A stretch of DNA of 56,831 nucleotides from Rhodospirillaceae bacterium (lineage in GTDB: Bacteria; Pseudomonadota; Alphaproteobacteria; SMXQ01): positions 1 to 56,831 of the forward strand of contig CANJIM010000008.1 of assembly GCA_947474495.1 (NCBI GenBank), read 5' to 3'. How positions within the stretch are numbered: the stretch's first letter is position 1; the number at the start of each line of letters is the position of its first letter. The notes beneath the pieces were generated by a model. It did no database searches. It was not told the DNA's origin and saw only the letters and a list, made by a program, of their open reading frames with translations. Below, in pieces: positions 35,430-43,962 of this stretch. Position numbers and translations under genes: made by a program.

Positions 35430-37865
35430 TCAGTAAAGGCCGCCGGCCCCGCCGCCCGAACCGCCGGTCAAACTGCGCAGGGGACCCGTCGACGCCGCCA
35501 AAGGATCGGCGCCGCTGCCGTCGAGCACATTGTCACGGCCTGTCGGTTCGGTGCCCGGCTTGAAGGCTTCGAGAATGCTGCCGCGCTCGCTCGCCGAGGC
35601 CAGCTGGCCATTGTTCGGGTTCACGCGCACCAGGCGGATGCCCGGCGGCACGCGGAATGGAATGGCCGGTTGGTCCTTCAGCGCTGCTTCCATGAAATCG
35701 CGGAAGATCGGCACGGCGATGGACGAGCCGGTCTCGTCCTTGCCGAGCGTCTTGGGATTATCGAAGCCGATATAGGTGCCGACCACGAGGTCGGGCGAAA
35801 AGCCGACGAACCAGGCGTCGGTATAATCGTTGGTCGTGCCGGTCTTGCCCGCCAGCGTCTTGTTCAATGAGGCGATGCGAATGCCGGTGCCGCGCTGCAC
35901 GACTCCCTGCAGCATCGAAACCATCTGGTAGGCCGTGCGGGGATCCTCGACCTGCTCGCGCGTATCAGGCAGCATCGGCAGACGCTTCACGTCCGCCAGG
36001 CCTTCGGTGCAGCCGTCGCAGGCGCGCGCGTCATGGCGGTAAATCGTCTTGCCGTGGCGGTCCTGGATGCGGTCGATCAAGCTCGGCGTGATGCGCTTGC
36101 CACCGTTGACGAACATGGCGTAGCCGGTGGTCATGCGCAGCAGCGTCGTCTCGCCGGCGCCGAGCGACATCGCCAGCACCGGATCAAGGCGATCAATGAT
36201 GCCGAATTTCTTAGCGTAGGCAGCGACCTTGTCCATGCCGATGGTCTGCGCCAAACGCACGGTCATCAAATTGCGCGATTTCTCGATGCCGGTTCGCAGC
36301 GTGCTCGGCCCCAGGAAATCGTTGGCGTAGTTGCCCGGCTTCCACAGGCCGAGACCCGGCCCCTGGTCCATGACGAAGGGCGCATCGAGCACCAGGCTCG
36401 ACGGCGTGAAGCCCGAGTCGAGCGCGGCGGTATAGACGAACGGCTTGAACGACGAGCCGGTCTGGCGCATCGCCTGAGTCGCGCGGTTGAACTGGCTGGC
36501 GGCGTAGGAGAAGCCACCGCTCATGGCGAGCACGCGCCCGGTGTGCGGATCAAGCGCCAACAGTCCGCCGTTCACATCGGGAATTTGCACCAGCGCGTAG
36601 TTGGCCTTGCCTTCAGCCTCGACGGCAACGACATCACCAACGGCGAGGACATCGGACGGCGATTTCGGCACGGCGCCGACATGCTGCTCTTTCTGCCAAG
36701 GACGCGCCCAGCGCATCAGCTCGAACGGGATCGTGCCTTCATCGGCGCCATCAACACCGATCCGCGCATGATCGCCGGCCAGCTGCAAAACCACCGCGAG
36801 CTTCCAAGGCGCCAGCGCCGGCGGCAAGGCGACGCCCCGCAGCTTGCTTTGCCAATCACTGCCGTCATCCAGCTTCACGCGGGCTATGGGCCCGCGATAG
36901 CCGTGGCGGCGGTCGTAGCGGATCATGCCATCGCGCAACGCTTTGTCGGCGATGGCCTGCAACTTGGTGTCGAGCGTGGACCGCACGGAGAGACCGCCGC
37001 GATAGAGGCCCTTTTCGCCATAACGGTCATAAAGCTGACGGCGCACTTCCTCGGCGAAGAAGCCCGCTTCGATGATGCGCGGCTCGCTCGCCGGACGCAC
37101 GCCGAGCGGCTGCGTTTGCGACGCCATCGCCTGTTCGTCGGTGATGAAATGCTCTTCCGCCATGCGGTCGAGCACCCAATCGCGGCGCGCCTTGGCGGCG
37201 GCGGCCAACCGGTACGGGTTATAGTTGTTCGGCGCTTTCGGCAACGCGGCGAGATAGGCCGCTTCGCCCACCGTCAGCTCGTCGAGCGACTTGTTGAAAT
37301 AGTTGAGCGCCGCAGCGCCGACGCCGTAGGAGCCGAAGCCGAGATAAATCTCGTTGAGATACAGTTCGAGAATGCGGTCCTTCGACAGCACGCGCTCGAT
37401 GCGCAGGGAGATCAACGCTTCCTTGATCTTGCGCTCGATCGACACTTCGTTGGTGAGCAGAAAGTTCTTCGCGACCTGCTGGGTGATCGTCGAAGCGCCG
37501 ACCGGGCGCCGATTCTGGCCGACCTGCGACAAATTCTGTAGCGAGGCGCGGGCGATACCGAAAATGTCGATGCCGGGGTGCCGATAGAAGTTCTTGTCCT
37601 CGGCGGCGAGGAACGCCTCCTTCACCAAGGTCGGGATTGCGTCGATCGGCACGAAGACGCGCTTCTCGGTGGCATATTCGGCGATCAGGCTACCGTCGCC
37701 GGCGTGCACGCGGGTCACCACCGGGGGCTCGTAAGTCGCGAGTTGCTGGTAGTCCGGCAGGCCGCGGCCGTAATGATAAAACACAGCCAGCACGCCGCCG
37801 ATGCCGACGAGGATCAGCAGCGCGAGGCCCGCCAAGAGGGCTGCGAAAGACCTTAAGATACGCAT
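35430..37865 (-). CDS. penicillin-binding protein 1A (class A)
   Basis: An 811-residue bifunctional murein synthase. It has an N-terminal anchor (residues 6-28), a transglycosylase domain with the catalytic EDKNFYRHPGID block, and a transpeptidase domain with SxxK in GSSFKPF, SxN in KSRNLM and KTG in GKTGTTNDYTDAW. A large insert of about 120 residues between the domains corresponds to the OB-like region of PBP1a. The tail is Gly-rich (GGSGGGAGGLY). The ATG at 37865 (MRILRSFAALL) is used because it opens the membrane anchor; the frame extends to 37925. It lies next to the amidase, another peptidoglycan enzyme. Confidence 0.95.
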   Translation of the reverse strand: MRILRSFAALLAGLALLILVGIGGVLAVFYHYGRGLPDYQQLATYEPPVVTRVHAGDGSLIAEYATEKRVFVPIDAIPTLVKEAFLAAEDKNFYRHPGIDIFGIARASLQNLSQVGQNRRPVGASTITQQVAKNFLLTNEVSIERKIKEALISLRIERVLSKDRILELYLNEIYLGFGSYGVGAAALNYFNKSLDELTVGEAAYLAALPKAPNNYNPYRLAAAAKARRDWVLDRMAEEHFITDEQAMASQTQPLGVRPASEPRIIEAGFFAEEVRRQLYDRYGEKGLYRGGLSVRSTLDTKLQAIADKALRDGMIRYDRRHGYRGPIARVKLDDGSDWQSKLRGVALPPALAPWKLAVVLQLAGDHARIGVDGADEGTIPFELMRWARPWQKEQHVGAVPKSPSDVLAVGDVVAVEAEGKANYALVQIPDVNGGLLALDPHTGRVLAMSGGFSYAASQFNRATQAMRQTGSSFKPFVYTAALDSGFTPSSLVLDAPFVMDQGPGLGLWKPGNYANDFLGPSTLRTGIEKSRNLMTVRLAQTIGMDKVAAYAKKFGIIDRLDPVLAMSLGAGETTLLRMTTGYAMFVNGGKRITPSLIDRIQDRHGKTIYRHDARACDGCTEGLADVKRLPMLPDTREQVEDPRTAYQMVSMLQGVVQRGTGIRIASLNKTLAGKTGTTNDYTDAWFVGFSPDLVVGTYIGFDNPKTLGKDETGSSIAVPIFRDFMEAALKDQPAIPFRVPPGIRLVRVNPNNGQLASASERGSILEAFKPGTEPTGRDNVLDGSGADPLAASTGPLRSLTGGSGGGAGGLY

Positions 37866-38064
37866 GTAACCCTGAGACCCATCGTGGGGGCCGCTCCTTG
37901 CCGTGACGCCCCCCGGCTGCCGCAACGGCAGAATAACGCAGACATATGGGCGCGGTTAAGCAACGTCAATGGCGGCGAAACACTCCCGTGACGGGGGGTT
38001 TTTACCGTGGCCATCCGGCCACGCCTGGAAATCACGGTTAAAACTGCCGGCGTCCCGGAAAACC

Positions 38065-39369
38065 TTAGAGATTGGGCCGTTCGCGGAAGAATTGGTCGGC
38101 GGCGCGGACGATGCCATCGGCCATTTTGCGGCGATATTCCGGCTTCAACAGCTCCCGTTCTTCCGCAGCGTTCGACAGATAGCCCATCTCAAACAGCACA
38201 GAGGGCACATCCGGCGCCTTAAGCACGGCAAAGCCAGCAAATCGGTGCGAATTGCTGAGCAGTTGCACCGATTTGCCCAGCTCGCTCACCATGATAGCGG
38301 CGAAGCGCGCCGAATAATTCATCGTCTCGCGCTGGGCGAGATCGAGCAGGATGCTGGCGACTTCGCGGCTTTCATGGCTGAGATCCATGCCGGCGATCAG
38401 GTCGGCCTTATTTTCCTTGGCCGCCAGCGATTCGGCCTCTTTGTCGGAGGCCACTTCCGACAGGGTATAGATCGAGCCGCCGCGCGTATTGCGGTTGGCA
38501 ATCGCATCGGCATGCAACGAAATGAACATCTCCGCGCCCGCCGTACGCGAGATTGCAACGCGCTCGCGCAACGGAATGAAGATGTCCGCATCGCGCGTCA
38601 GCACCACTTTGTAGCGCCCCGTCCCCTCCATGCGCGCCTTCAGTTCGCGCGCCATGGCCAAGGTCACATTCTTCTCATAAGTGCCCCCGGGGCCGATGGT
38701 CCCGGGATCGACACCGCCATGGCCGGCATCCACCACCACGATGCGGCGGCTATCGCGGCGATCGCGCGGACGCGGCTGGGGCTGCGGCGCTGGCGGGCGC
38801 GGCGCAATGGCGGCCTGGGGTGCCGCGGCCGATGGCACCGGTTGGGCTTGCGGACGCGGCGCGGCCGGATTGTGGTCCTGGAAAGCCGCCGCGGCGACAC
38901 GCTCGATGTCGAGCACCAGGCGATAGCGATGGCCTTCGCGCGGCTCGATGACGAACGCCCCCTTCACGGTGACCGGCGCGTTGACGTCGATCACCAGGCG
39001 CGAGCGGCCAGCTTCAAATAGACCGAAACGGAAGCCCTGGACCAAACCGCCCTTGGCGCCGATGTCGTTGGGCGGCAGGCTCCAGCCCACCTCCGGGAGA
39101 TCGACGACGACGCGGTAAGGCGAGCCGAGGGTATAGACCTCCGGTTTGACCGAGTTGGTCATTTCCAAGACGAAACGGGTGGAGGCAGTTGTGCCGCCGA
39201 TCCGGACCCCGAGGACGGTCGTGCCGGCCTGTCCCGAGGCCGGCAGGGTCAAAATCGCCGTTTGGAGCCCAAAAATGCCGAAAGCGGCAATAAGAGTGAC
39301 GTAGGCGTGGTGCAGCCATGACGGCAATCGCCCCCATTTCCACCCCATTTCCCGCATAAACTCAGGCAT
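38065..39369 (-). CDS. N-acetylmuramoyl-L-alanine amidase with AMIN domain (AmiC type)
   Basis: Zinc amidase that splits septal peptidoglycan. About 434 residues. There is an N-terminal hydrophobic segment, then an AMIN domain (about 45-150), which targets the septum. A Pro/Ala-rich linker (AAPRPQAQPVPSAAAPQ) leads into the Amidase_3 domain from about 205. Zinc ligands and catalytic residues appear in VVDAGHGGVDPG (His), TYEKNVTLAM (Glu), SLHADAIANR (His) and FEMGYLSN (Glu). Possible starts are 39390, 39369 and 39357; the first methionine adjacent to the signal region cannot be fixed. Confidence 0.92.
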   Translation of the reverse strand: MPEFMREMGWKWGRLPSWLHHAYVTLIAAFGIFGLQTAILTLPASGQAGTTVLGVRIGGTTASTRFVLEMTNSVKPEVYTLGSPYRVVVDLPEVGWSLPPNDIGAKGGLVQGFRFGLFEAGRSRLVIDVNAPVTVKGAFVIEPREGHRYRLVLDIERVAAAAFQDHNPAAPRPQAQPVPSAAAPQAAIAPRPPAPQPQPRPRDRRDSRRIVVVDAGHGGVDPGTIGPGGTYEKNVTLAMARELKARMEGTGRYKVVLTRDADIFIPLRERVAISRTAGAEMFISLHADAIANRNTRGGSIYTLSEVASDKEAESLAAKENKADLIAGMDLSHESREVASILLDLAQRETMNYSARFAAIMVSELGKSVQLLSNSHRFAGFAVLKAPDVPSVLFEMGYLSNAAEERELLKPEYRRKMADGIVRAADQFFRERPNL

Positions 39370-39390
39370 ATATCGACATCCGGTTTCCAC

Positions 39391-39896
39391 AGGCCGCTAC
39401 ATATAGCGTCGGCAGGGCGCCAGCGGCAACCCGAAAGCCCCCGGAGCGGCCTCGGGCATGTCCCATTAACCGATTGTGGAAAATCACTTATGAGATTATT
39501 TTGACTGCGGAATAACTCCGGTCGGCCTTTCCTGACCGCCCTACGCTTCGGAAAATCGCGAAAAAAACCGGGCGTCGGCTGGGAATAGGCGGCGCGGCGT
39601 GGTTCAGGGGACGGCAGACCATGAGCGCCGTCGGATGAACCAAGGCGCGCTCAGACAGTCAGGAGTCGTATGAACCCTGAAGCTGCCCTACGGCAACCCC
39701 GGCTTTAAAGAGCCAGCGCCGCAGGGATCGCGGTCCCCTCCGCCCTCCCCGTCTCCCGATTCCCACCAATAGGGTTTCCAGGTCACGCGGGTCGAGACGA
39801 GACACCGCCAGCTTCGCAGATATGACGACGCTACCGCCGGCGCGCGCCCCGAATATGGCGCGCAGCCTGTAGAGGCGTCGCGGAGCATAAGGATAA
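39391..39896 (+). other. long non-coding leader upstream of rne
   Basis: About 500 bp between the divergent amidase and rne genes. It has no credible coding frame (a 117-codon minus-strand frame is not protein-like). RNase E mRNAs usually carry long structured leaders by which the enzyme controls its own message, and this stretch would fit. I could not identify a defined structure by eye. The A-rich GGATAA precedes the rne ATG closely. Confidence 0.35.
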
Positions 39897-42722
39897 ATGG
39901 TTAAGCGCATGCTGATCGATGCGACCCACCTCGAGGAAACTCGGGTGGTCATCGCAAACGGGACCCGCCTCGACGAATTCGATTTCGAAAGTTCAACAAA
40001 GAAGCAGCTCAAGGGAAATATCTACCTCGCGAAAGTCACGCGCGTAGAGCCCTCGCTGCAAGCCGCCTTCGTCGACTTCGGCGGCAATCGCCACGGCTTC
40101 CTGCCGTTCAGCGAAATCCACCCGGACTACTATCAAATCCCGGCGGCCGACCGCGCCGCACTGCTCGAAGAGCAGCGGCGCTCCGGCGGCTTCGGCGGCG
40201 GCGACGACGCCGACTTCGGCCCCGAGCCCGACGAAGAGCCGGTCCCTGAACAAGAACAACCCGATCACGACCATGTCGCCCAAGGCGATCATGGCCATGA
40301 TCACGGCGATCATGATCATGGCGACCACGAGAACGGCCAGGCTCAGGCCGCGCATGATCACGACGATCACGGCCAGAACAATTATGGCCATGACGGTGCC
40401 CCCGCAGAAACGGCGTCCAGCGATGCCGCCCCGAGCGAGCCGGTGGCGGAAGTTCAGCCGGCGTTCGTGGCCGATGCCCCGGCCGTCGTGACGGACAGCG
40501 AAAGCCCTGCTGAACCGGCCGCTCAGGCCCTCGACAATCTGCCCGCCGATGGTGAAGTGCTCGCCAGCGCCGAAATTCCCGCCCCTGAGGGCGAGGCTCC
40601 AGCCAGCGAGCCGACCGGCGACAATATCGCCGAGGTGGCCGACGCCGCCGCGCAAAAGCCGGTCGAGATCGTCGGCGGCGCCGACGAAGTCGAAGCGGAG
40701 GTCGAAAGCGCCGCCGCCGAGCGCCGCCGCGGCCGCAGCCGCAGCCGCCATCACTACAAGATTCAAGACGTCATCAAGCGCCGGCAGATTCTGCTCGTGC
40801 AGGTCGTCAAGGAAGAGCGTGGCAACAAGGGCGCTGCGTTGACCACCTATCTGTCGCTCGCCGGCCGCTTCTGCGTGCTGATGCCCAACACCGCGCGCGG
40901 CGGCGGCATCTCCCGCAAAATCAGCAACCCGGCCGACCGCAAGCGCCTCAAGTCCCATCTCGACGAGTTGGAGATTCCCGAGGGTATGGCGGTCATCCTG
41001 CGCACCGCCGCCGTCGAACGCACCAAGCCGGAATTGCGCCGCGACTACGACTATCTCGTCCGCCAATGGGACGAAGTGCGCGAACTCACGCTGAAGTCCA
41101 TCGCGCCCGCTCCGGTCTACGAAGAAGCGACGCTGATCAAGCGCTCGATCCGCGACCATTACAGCAAGGACATCGACGAGGTTCTCGTCGAGGGCGACGA
41201 AGGCTACCGCAACGCCAAAGAATTCATGCGGATGCTGATGCCGAGCCACGCGCGCAAGGTGCAGCAGTACCGCGACCCAGAAATTCCGCTGTTCCACCGC
41301 TACCAGATCGAGACCCAGCTCGACGCGATGCATAATCCCGTCGTCACGCTGAAGTCCGGCGGCTACATCGTCATCAATCCGACCGAAGCGCTCGTCTCGA
41401 TCGACGTGAATTCGGGCCGCGCCACGCGCGAACGCAACATCGAAGACACCGCCTACAAGACGAACCTGGAAGCGGCCGAGGAAATCGCCCGTCAGCTCCG
41501 TCTGCGCGATCTCGCCGGCTTGATCGTGATCGACTTCATCGACATGGAAGAGTCGCGCAATCAGCACACCGTCGAGAAACGCCTGAAGGAAGCCATGCGG
41601 GTCGACCGCGCGCGCATCCAGATCGGCAAGATCAGCGCCTTCGGCCTGCTCGAACTATCACGCCAACGTCTGCGTCCGAGCTTCCTCGAAGCTTCGACCG
41701 AGATCTGCAAGTATTGCGCCGGCAGCGGCGTGACCCGCTCGACCGAGTCGGCCGCACTTCATGTGATTCGCGCCGTCGAGGAAGAAGGCATCCGCCGCCG
41801 CGCCAGCGAGGTCAAGCTGACCGTGCCGACGACGGTCGCCATCTACCTGATGAACCACAAGCGCGCCGCCATCGCCTCGCTCGAAGCCCGCTACGATTTC
41901 CGCATCTTCGTCGGCACCGACGACGCGCTCATCCCGCCGGATTTCAAGATCGACCGGCTGAAGGCGCAGACCAATCCGCCACCGGTGCGCACTATCGAGC
42001 CGGTCCTGCCCGATCCCGAAGACGACCTCATCGACGAAGAACTCGAAGAGGACGAGGTCGAAGAGACGGCCGCCGAACCGCAGGTCGAGGGCGAAGAGCG
42101 CAAGGAACGCAGCAGCGAAGACGGCGAACGCCGCGGCACGCGCCGCCGCCGCCGCCGCCGCCGTGGCGACGAGCGTGAGCCACGCGCCGCGCAGGGCGAA
42201 GTTTCCGCCGAAGGCGAACAAGCGGCGTTCGCCGGCGAAGAGACCGGCGATGTCGCCTCCGAAGACGGCGAAACCGGCCGCGAACCGGCTGAAGCCGGCA
42301 CTGACAGCGCGCGTGGCGAAGATGGCGAGCGCAAGCGCCGCCGTCGCGGCAAGCGCGGTGGCCGTCGCCGGCGTCGCGATGGCGACCGCCCCGAAGGCGA
42401 ACGGCTAAATGGCGAGCGTCCCAGTGACGAACGTCCGGCGCGCAGCGAGAACGGCGGCTTCGCGCAGGCCGCGCAAGACGCCAACGGCCGCGTCGAGCAT
42501 AGCGATGAAGCCATGGCGCAACCGACGTCGTGGCGGTCCGAAACCACACCGCATACGATCGCCGATCCCACGGCAGAGGCGGTCGCTGCGCCGCGCAACG
42601 ATTACGGCGCGCAGACCAGCTATGCCCCGCCCCCGGTTGCACAACCGGCGCCCGCGCCGGAACAGTCCGAAGACCCCAACGCGCCGAAGCGCAAGGGTTG
42701 GTGGCAGCGCCTGACTGAATAG
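39897..42722 (+). CDS. rne: ribonuclease E
   Basis: Essential endoribonuclease and degradosome scaffold, 941 residues. The S1 domain starts at about residue 36 (LKGNIYLAKVTRVEPSLQAA) but is split by a long acidic insert, about residues 95-285. The insert includes a His/Asp-rich part at 121-166 with 12 histidines. The S1 part resumes at YKIQDVIKRRQ. The catalytic Asp residues lie in SIDVNSGRATRERN and GLIVIDFIDM, and the Zn-link in EICKYCAGSG. The C-terminal half is disordered, with Arg-rich RNA-binding patches (RRRRRRRRGDERE) and an alphaproteobacterial-type C terminus (PKRKGWWQRLTE). Confidence 0.95.
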   Translation: MVKRMLIDATHLEETRVVIANGTRLDEFDFESSTKKQLKGNIYLAKVTRVEPSLQAAFVDFGGNRHGFLPFSEIHPDYYQIPAADRAALLEEQRRSGGFGGGDDADFGPEPDEEPVPEQEQPDHDHVAQGDHGHDHGDHDHGDHENGQAQAAHDHDDHGQNNYGHDGAPAETASSDAAPSEPVAEVQPAFVADAPAVVTDSESPAEPAAQALDNLPADGEVLASAEIPAPEGEAPASEPTGDNIAEVADAAAQKPVEIVGGADEVEAEVESAAAERRRGRSRSRHHYKIQDVIKRRQILLVQVVKEERGNKGAALTTYLSLAGRFCVLMPNTARGGGISRKISNPADRKRLKSHLDELEIPEGMAVILRTAAVERTKPELRRDYDYLVRQWDEVRELTLKSIAPAPVYEEATLIKRSIRDHYSKDIDEVLVEGDEGYRNAKEFMRMLMPSHARKVQQYRDPEIPLFHRYQIETQLDAMHNPVVTLKSGGYIVINPTEALVSIDVNSGRATRERNIEDTAYKTNLEAAEEIARQLRLRDLAGLIVIDFIDMEESRNQHTVEKRLKEAMRVDRARIQIGKISAFGLLELSRQRLRPSFLEASTEICKYCAGSGVTRSTESAALHVIRAVEEEGIRRRASEVKLTVPTTVAIYLMNHKRAAIASLEARYDFRIFVGTDDALIPPDFKIDRLKAQTNPPPVRTIEPVLPDPEDDLIDEELEEDEVEETAAEPQVEGEERKERSSEDGERRGTRRRRRRRRGDEREPRAAQGEVSAEGEQAAFAGEETGDVASEDGETGREPAEAGTDSARGEDGERKRRRRGKRGGRRRRRDGDRPEGERLNGERPSDERPARSENGGFAQAAQDANGRVEHSDEAMAQPTSWRSETTPHTIADPTAEAVAAPRNDYGAQTSYAPPPVAQPAPAPEQSEDPNAPKRKGWWQRLTE

Positions 42723-42748
42723 GCAGGCTGCCGCTCATAAAAAGATAT

Positions 42749-42785
42749 AAAAGCCGCGCCTCTCACGAGACGCGGCTTTTTCTTT
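42749..42785. terminator. terminator between rne and the aminotransferase gene
   Basis: A hairpin with outer arms AAAAGCCGCG and CGCGGCTTTT, a small inner TCTC/GAGA extension, and T/A runs on both sides. It lies between convergent genes and probably serves both. Confidence 0.85.
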
Positions 42786-42799
42786 GTCGACTGATTTCC

Positions 42800-43957
42800 T
42801 TACGGCTTGAGCCAGGCCTTGAGCCGGCGTGAGCTGTCACGCATCTCGTCTTCACTGCCGGCGAAACAGAAGCGGACGAAACGCTCGCCCTGCCGCTCGT
42901 CGAAATCGACCCCCGGCGTCGCGGCGATGCCGGTCTCGGCCAGCATCCGCGCGCAGAACTCCGTGCTGCTCGCGGCGATGCCGCCGAGATCGGCATAGAG
43001 ATAGAACGCGCCGTCGGCCGGGGCGAGACGATCCAACCCCGCTGCGGCCAAACCCTCCATCAAGATCGCGCGGTTGCGGGCATAGCGTGCGACATTGCCG
43101 CGCAATTCGTCATGGGCGTCGAACGCCGCGATGCCGGCGACCTGGGCCAAGGTCGGCGGCGAGATAAACAGATTCTGCGCCAGACATTCGACAGCGCGGG
43201 TTAAATCCGGCGGCACGATCATCCAACCGAGCCGCCAGCCGGTCATCGAAAAGTATTTCGAGAAGCTGTTGATGACGATGGCGTCCGGATCGAAGGCGAG
43301 CGCCGTTTCGGCGCGTGGTCCGTAGACGATGCCGTGATAAATTTCGTCAGAGATCAACCGCACGCCGTGGGCGCGACACCAGGCGCAGACATCGGCCAGC
43401 GCTTGCGGCGTCATCATGCTGCCCGTCGGGTTGGCCGGCGAGGCGATAATGAGACCGCCGAGCGGCGACTGCGTCTGCGCTTGATCCAACAAGGCTGGCG
43501 TCGGCTGAAAGGCATCCGCCAGCGTCGACGGCAAACCGACCGGCGTCACGTCGACAGCACGCAGAATGTTGCGATAGGCGGGATAACCCGGCTCGGCCAA
43601 TGCGACCCGATCGCCGGCATCGAAGGCCGCCAAGAAGGCGAGCAAGAAGGCGCCGGACGATCCCGTCGTGACGACCACGCGCGCCGGATCGACCGCGACA
43701 TCGTAAGCCTCGCGATAATGCTGGGCAATGCGGGCCCGGAGGTTCGGCAAGCCGAGCGCCTCGGTATAGCCGAGCCGGTCGCGCGACAGGGCCGCTTGCG
43801 CCGCGGCGATCACGGTCTGCGGCGCGCCCGTCGAGGGCTGGCCGACTTCGAGATGGATGACGTCGCCACCCGCCGCCGCCCGCGCATGGGCGGCGCGCAT
43901 GACTTCCATCACGATGAAGGGCGAGATACGGCCGCGTTCGGAGACCTTAATAGCCAT
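42800..43957 (-). CDS. PLP-dependent aminotransferase, class I/II
   Basis: A 385-residue fold-type I aminotransferase. The substrate/PLP segments are HLEVGQPSTGAP, TTGSSGAFLLAFLAAF and SPANPTGSMM. The PLP lysine is in NSFSKYFSMTGWRLGW and the C-terminal Arg in GERFVRFCFA. It belongs to the aspartate/aromatic aminotransferase branch (many are annotated as aminotransferases of unknown specificity). It starts 5 nt after the stop of the GGT-like lipoprotein gene, so the two may be cotranscribed. Confidence 0.9.
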   Translation of the reverse strand: MAIKVSERGRISPFIVMEVMRAAHARAAAGGDVIHLEVGQPSTGAPQTVIAAAQAALSRDRLGYTEALGLPNLRARIAQHYREAYDVAVDPARVVVTTGSSGAFLLAFLAAFDAGDRVALAEPGYPAYRNILRAVDVTPVGLPSTLADAFQPTPALLDQAQTQSPLGGLIIASPANPTGSMMTPQALADVCAWCRAHGVRLISDEIYHGIVYGPRAETALAFDPDAIVINSFSKYFSMTGWRLGWMIVPPDLTRAVECLAQNLFISPPTLAQVAGIAAFDAHDELRGNVARYARNRAILMEGLAAAGLDRLAPADGAFYLYADLGGIAASSTEFCARMLAETGIAATPGVDFDERQGERFVRFCFAGSEDEMRDSSRRLKAWLKP

Positions 43958-43962
43958 GAGAC

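Noticed and set aside
36033-37541. 502-codon plus-strand frame opposite the penicillin-binding protein
   Set aside because: Antisense shadow; composition is Arg/Ala/Gln-rich and no domain is visible.
40257-40394. Short repeats in rne as a CRISPR-like array
   Set aside because: The repeats are in frame, only a few codons long and without spacers; they encode the His-rich insert.
39993-41567. 524-codon minus-strand frame opposite rne, rich in Val/Ile/Met stretches
   Set aside because: The apparent hydrophobic runs are the complement of the His/Asp-rich repeat in rne, not membrane helices of a real protein.
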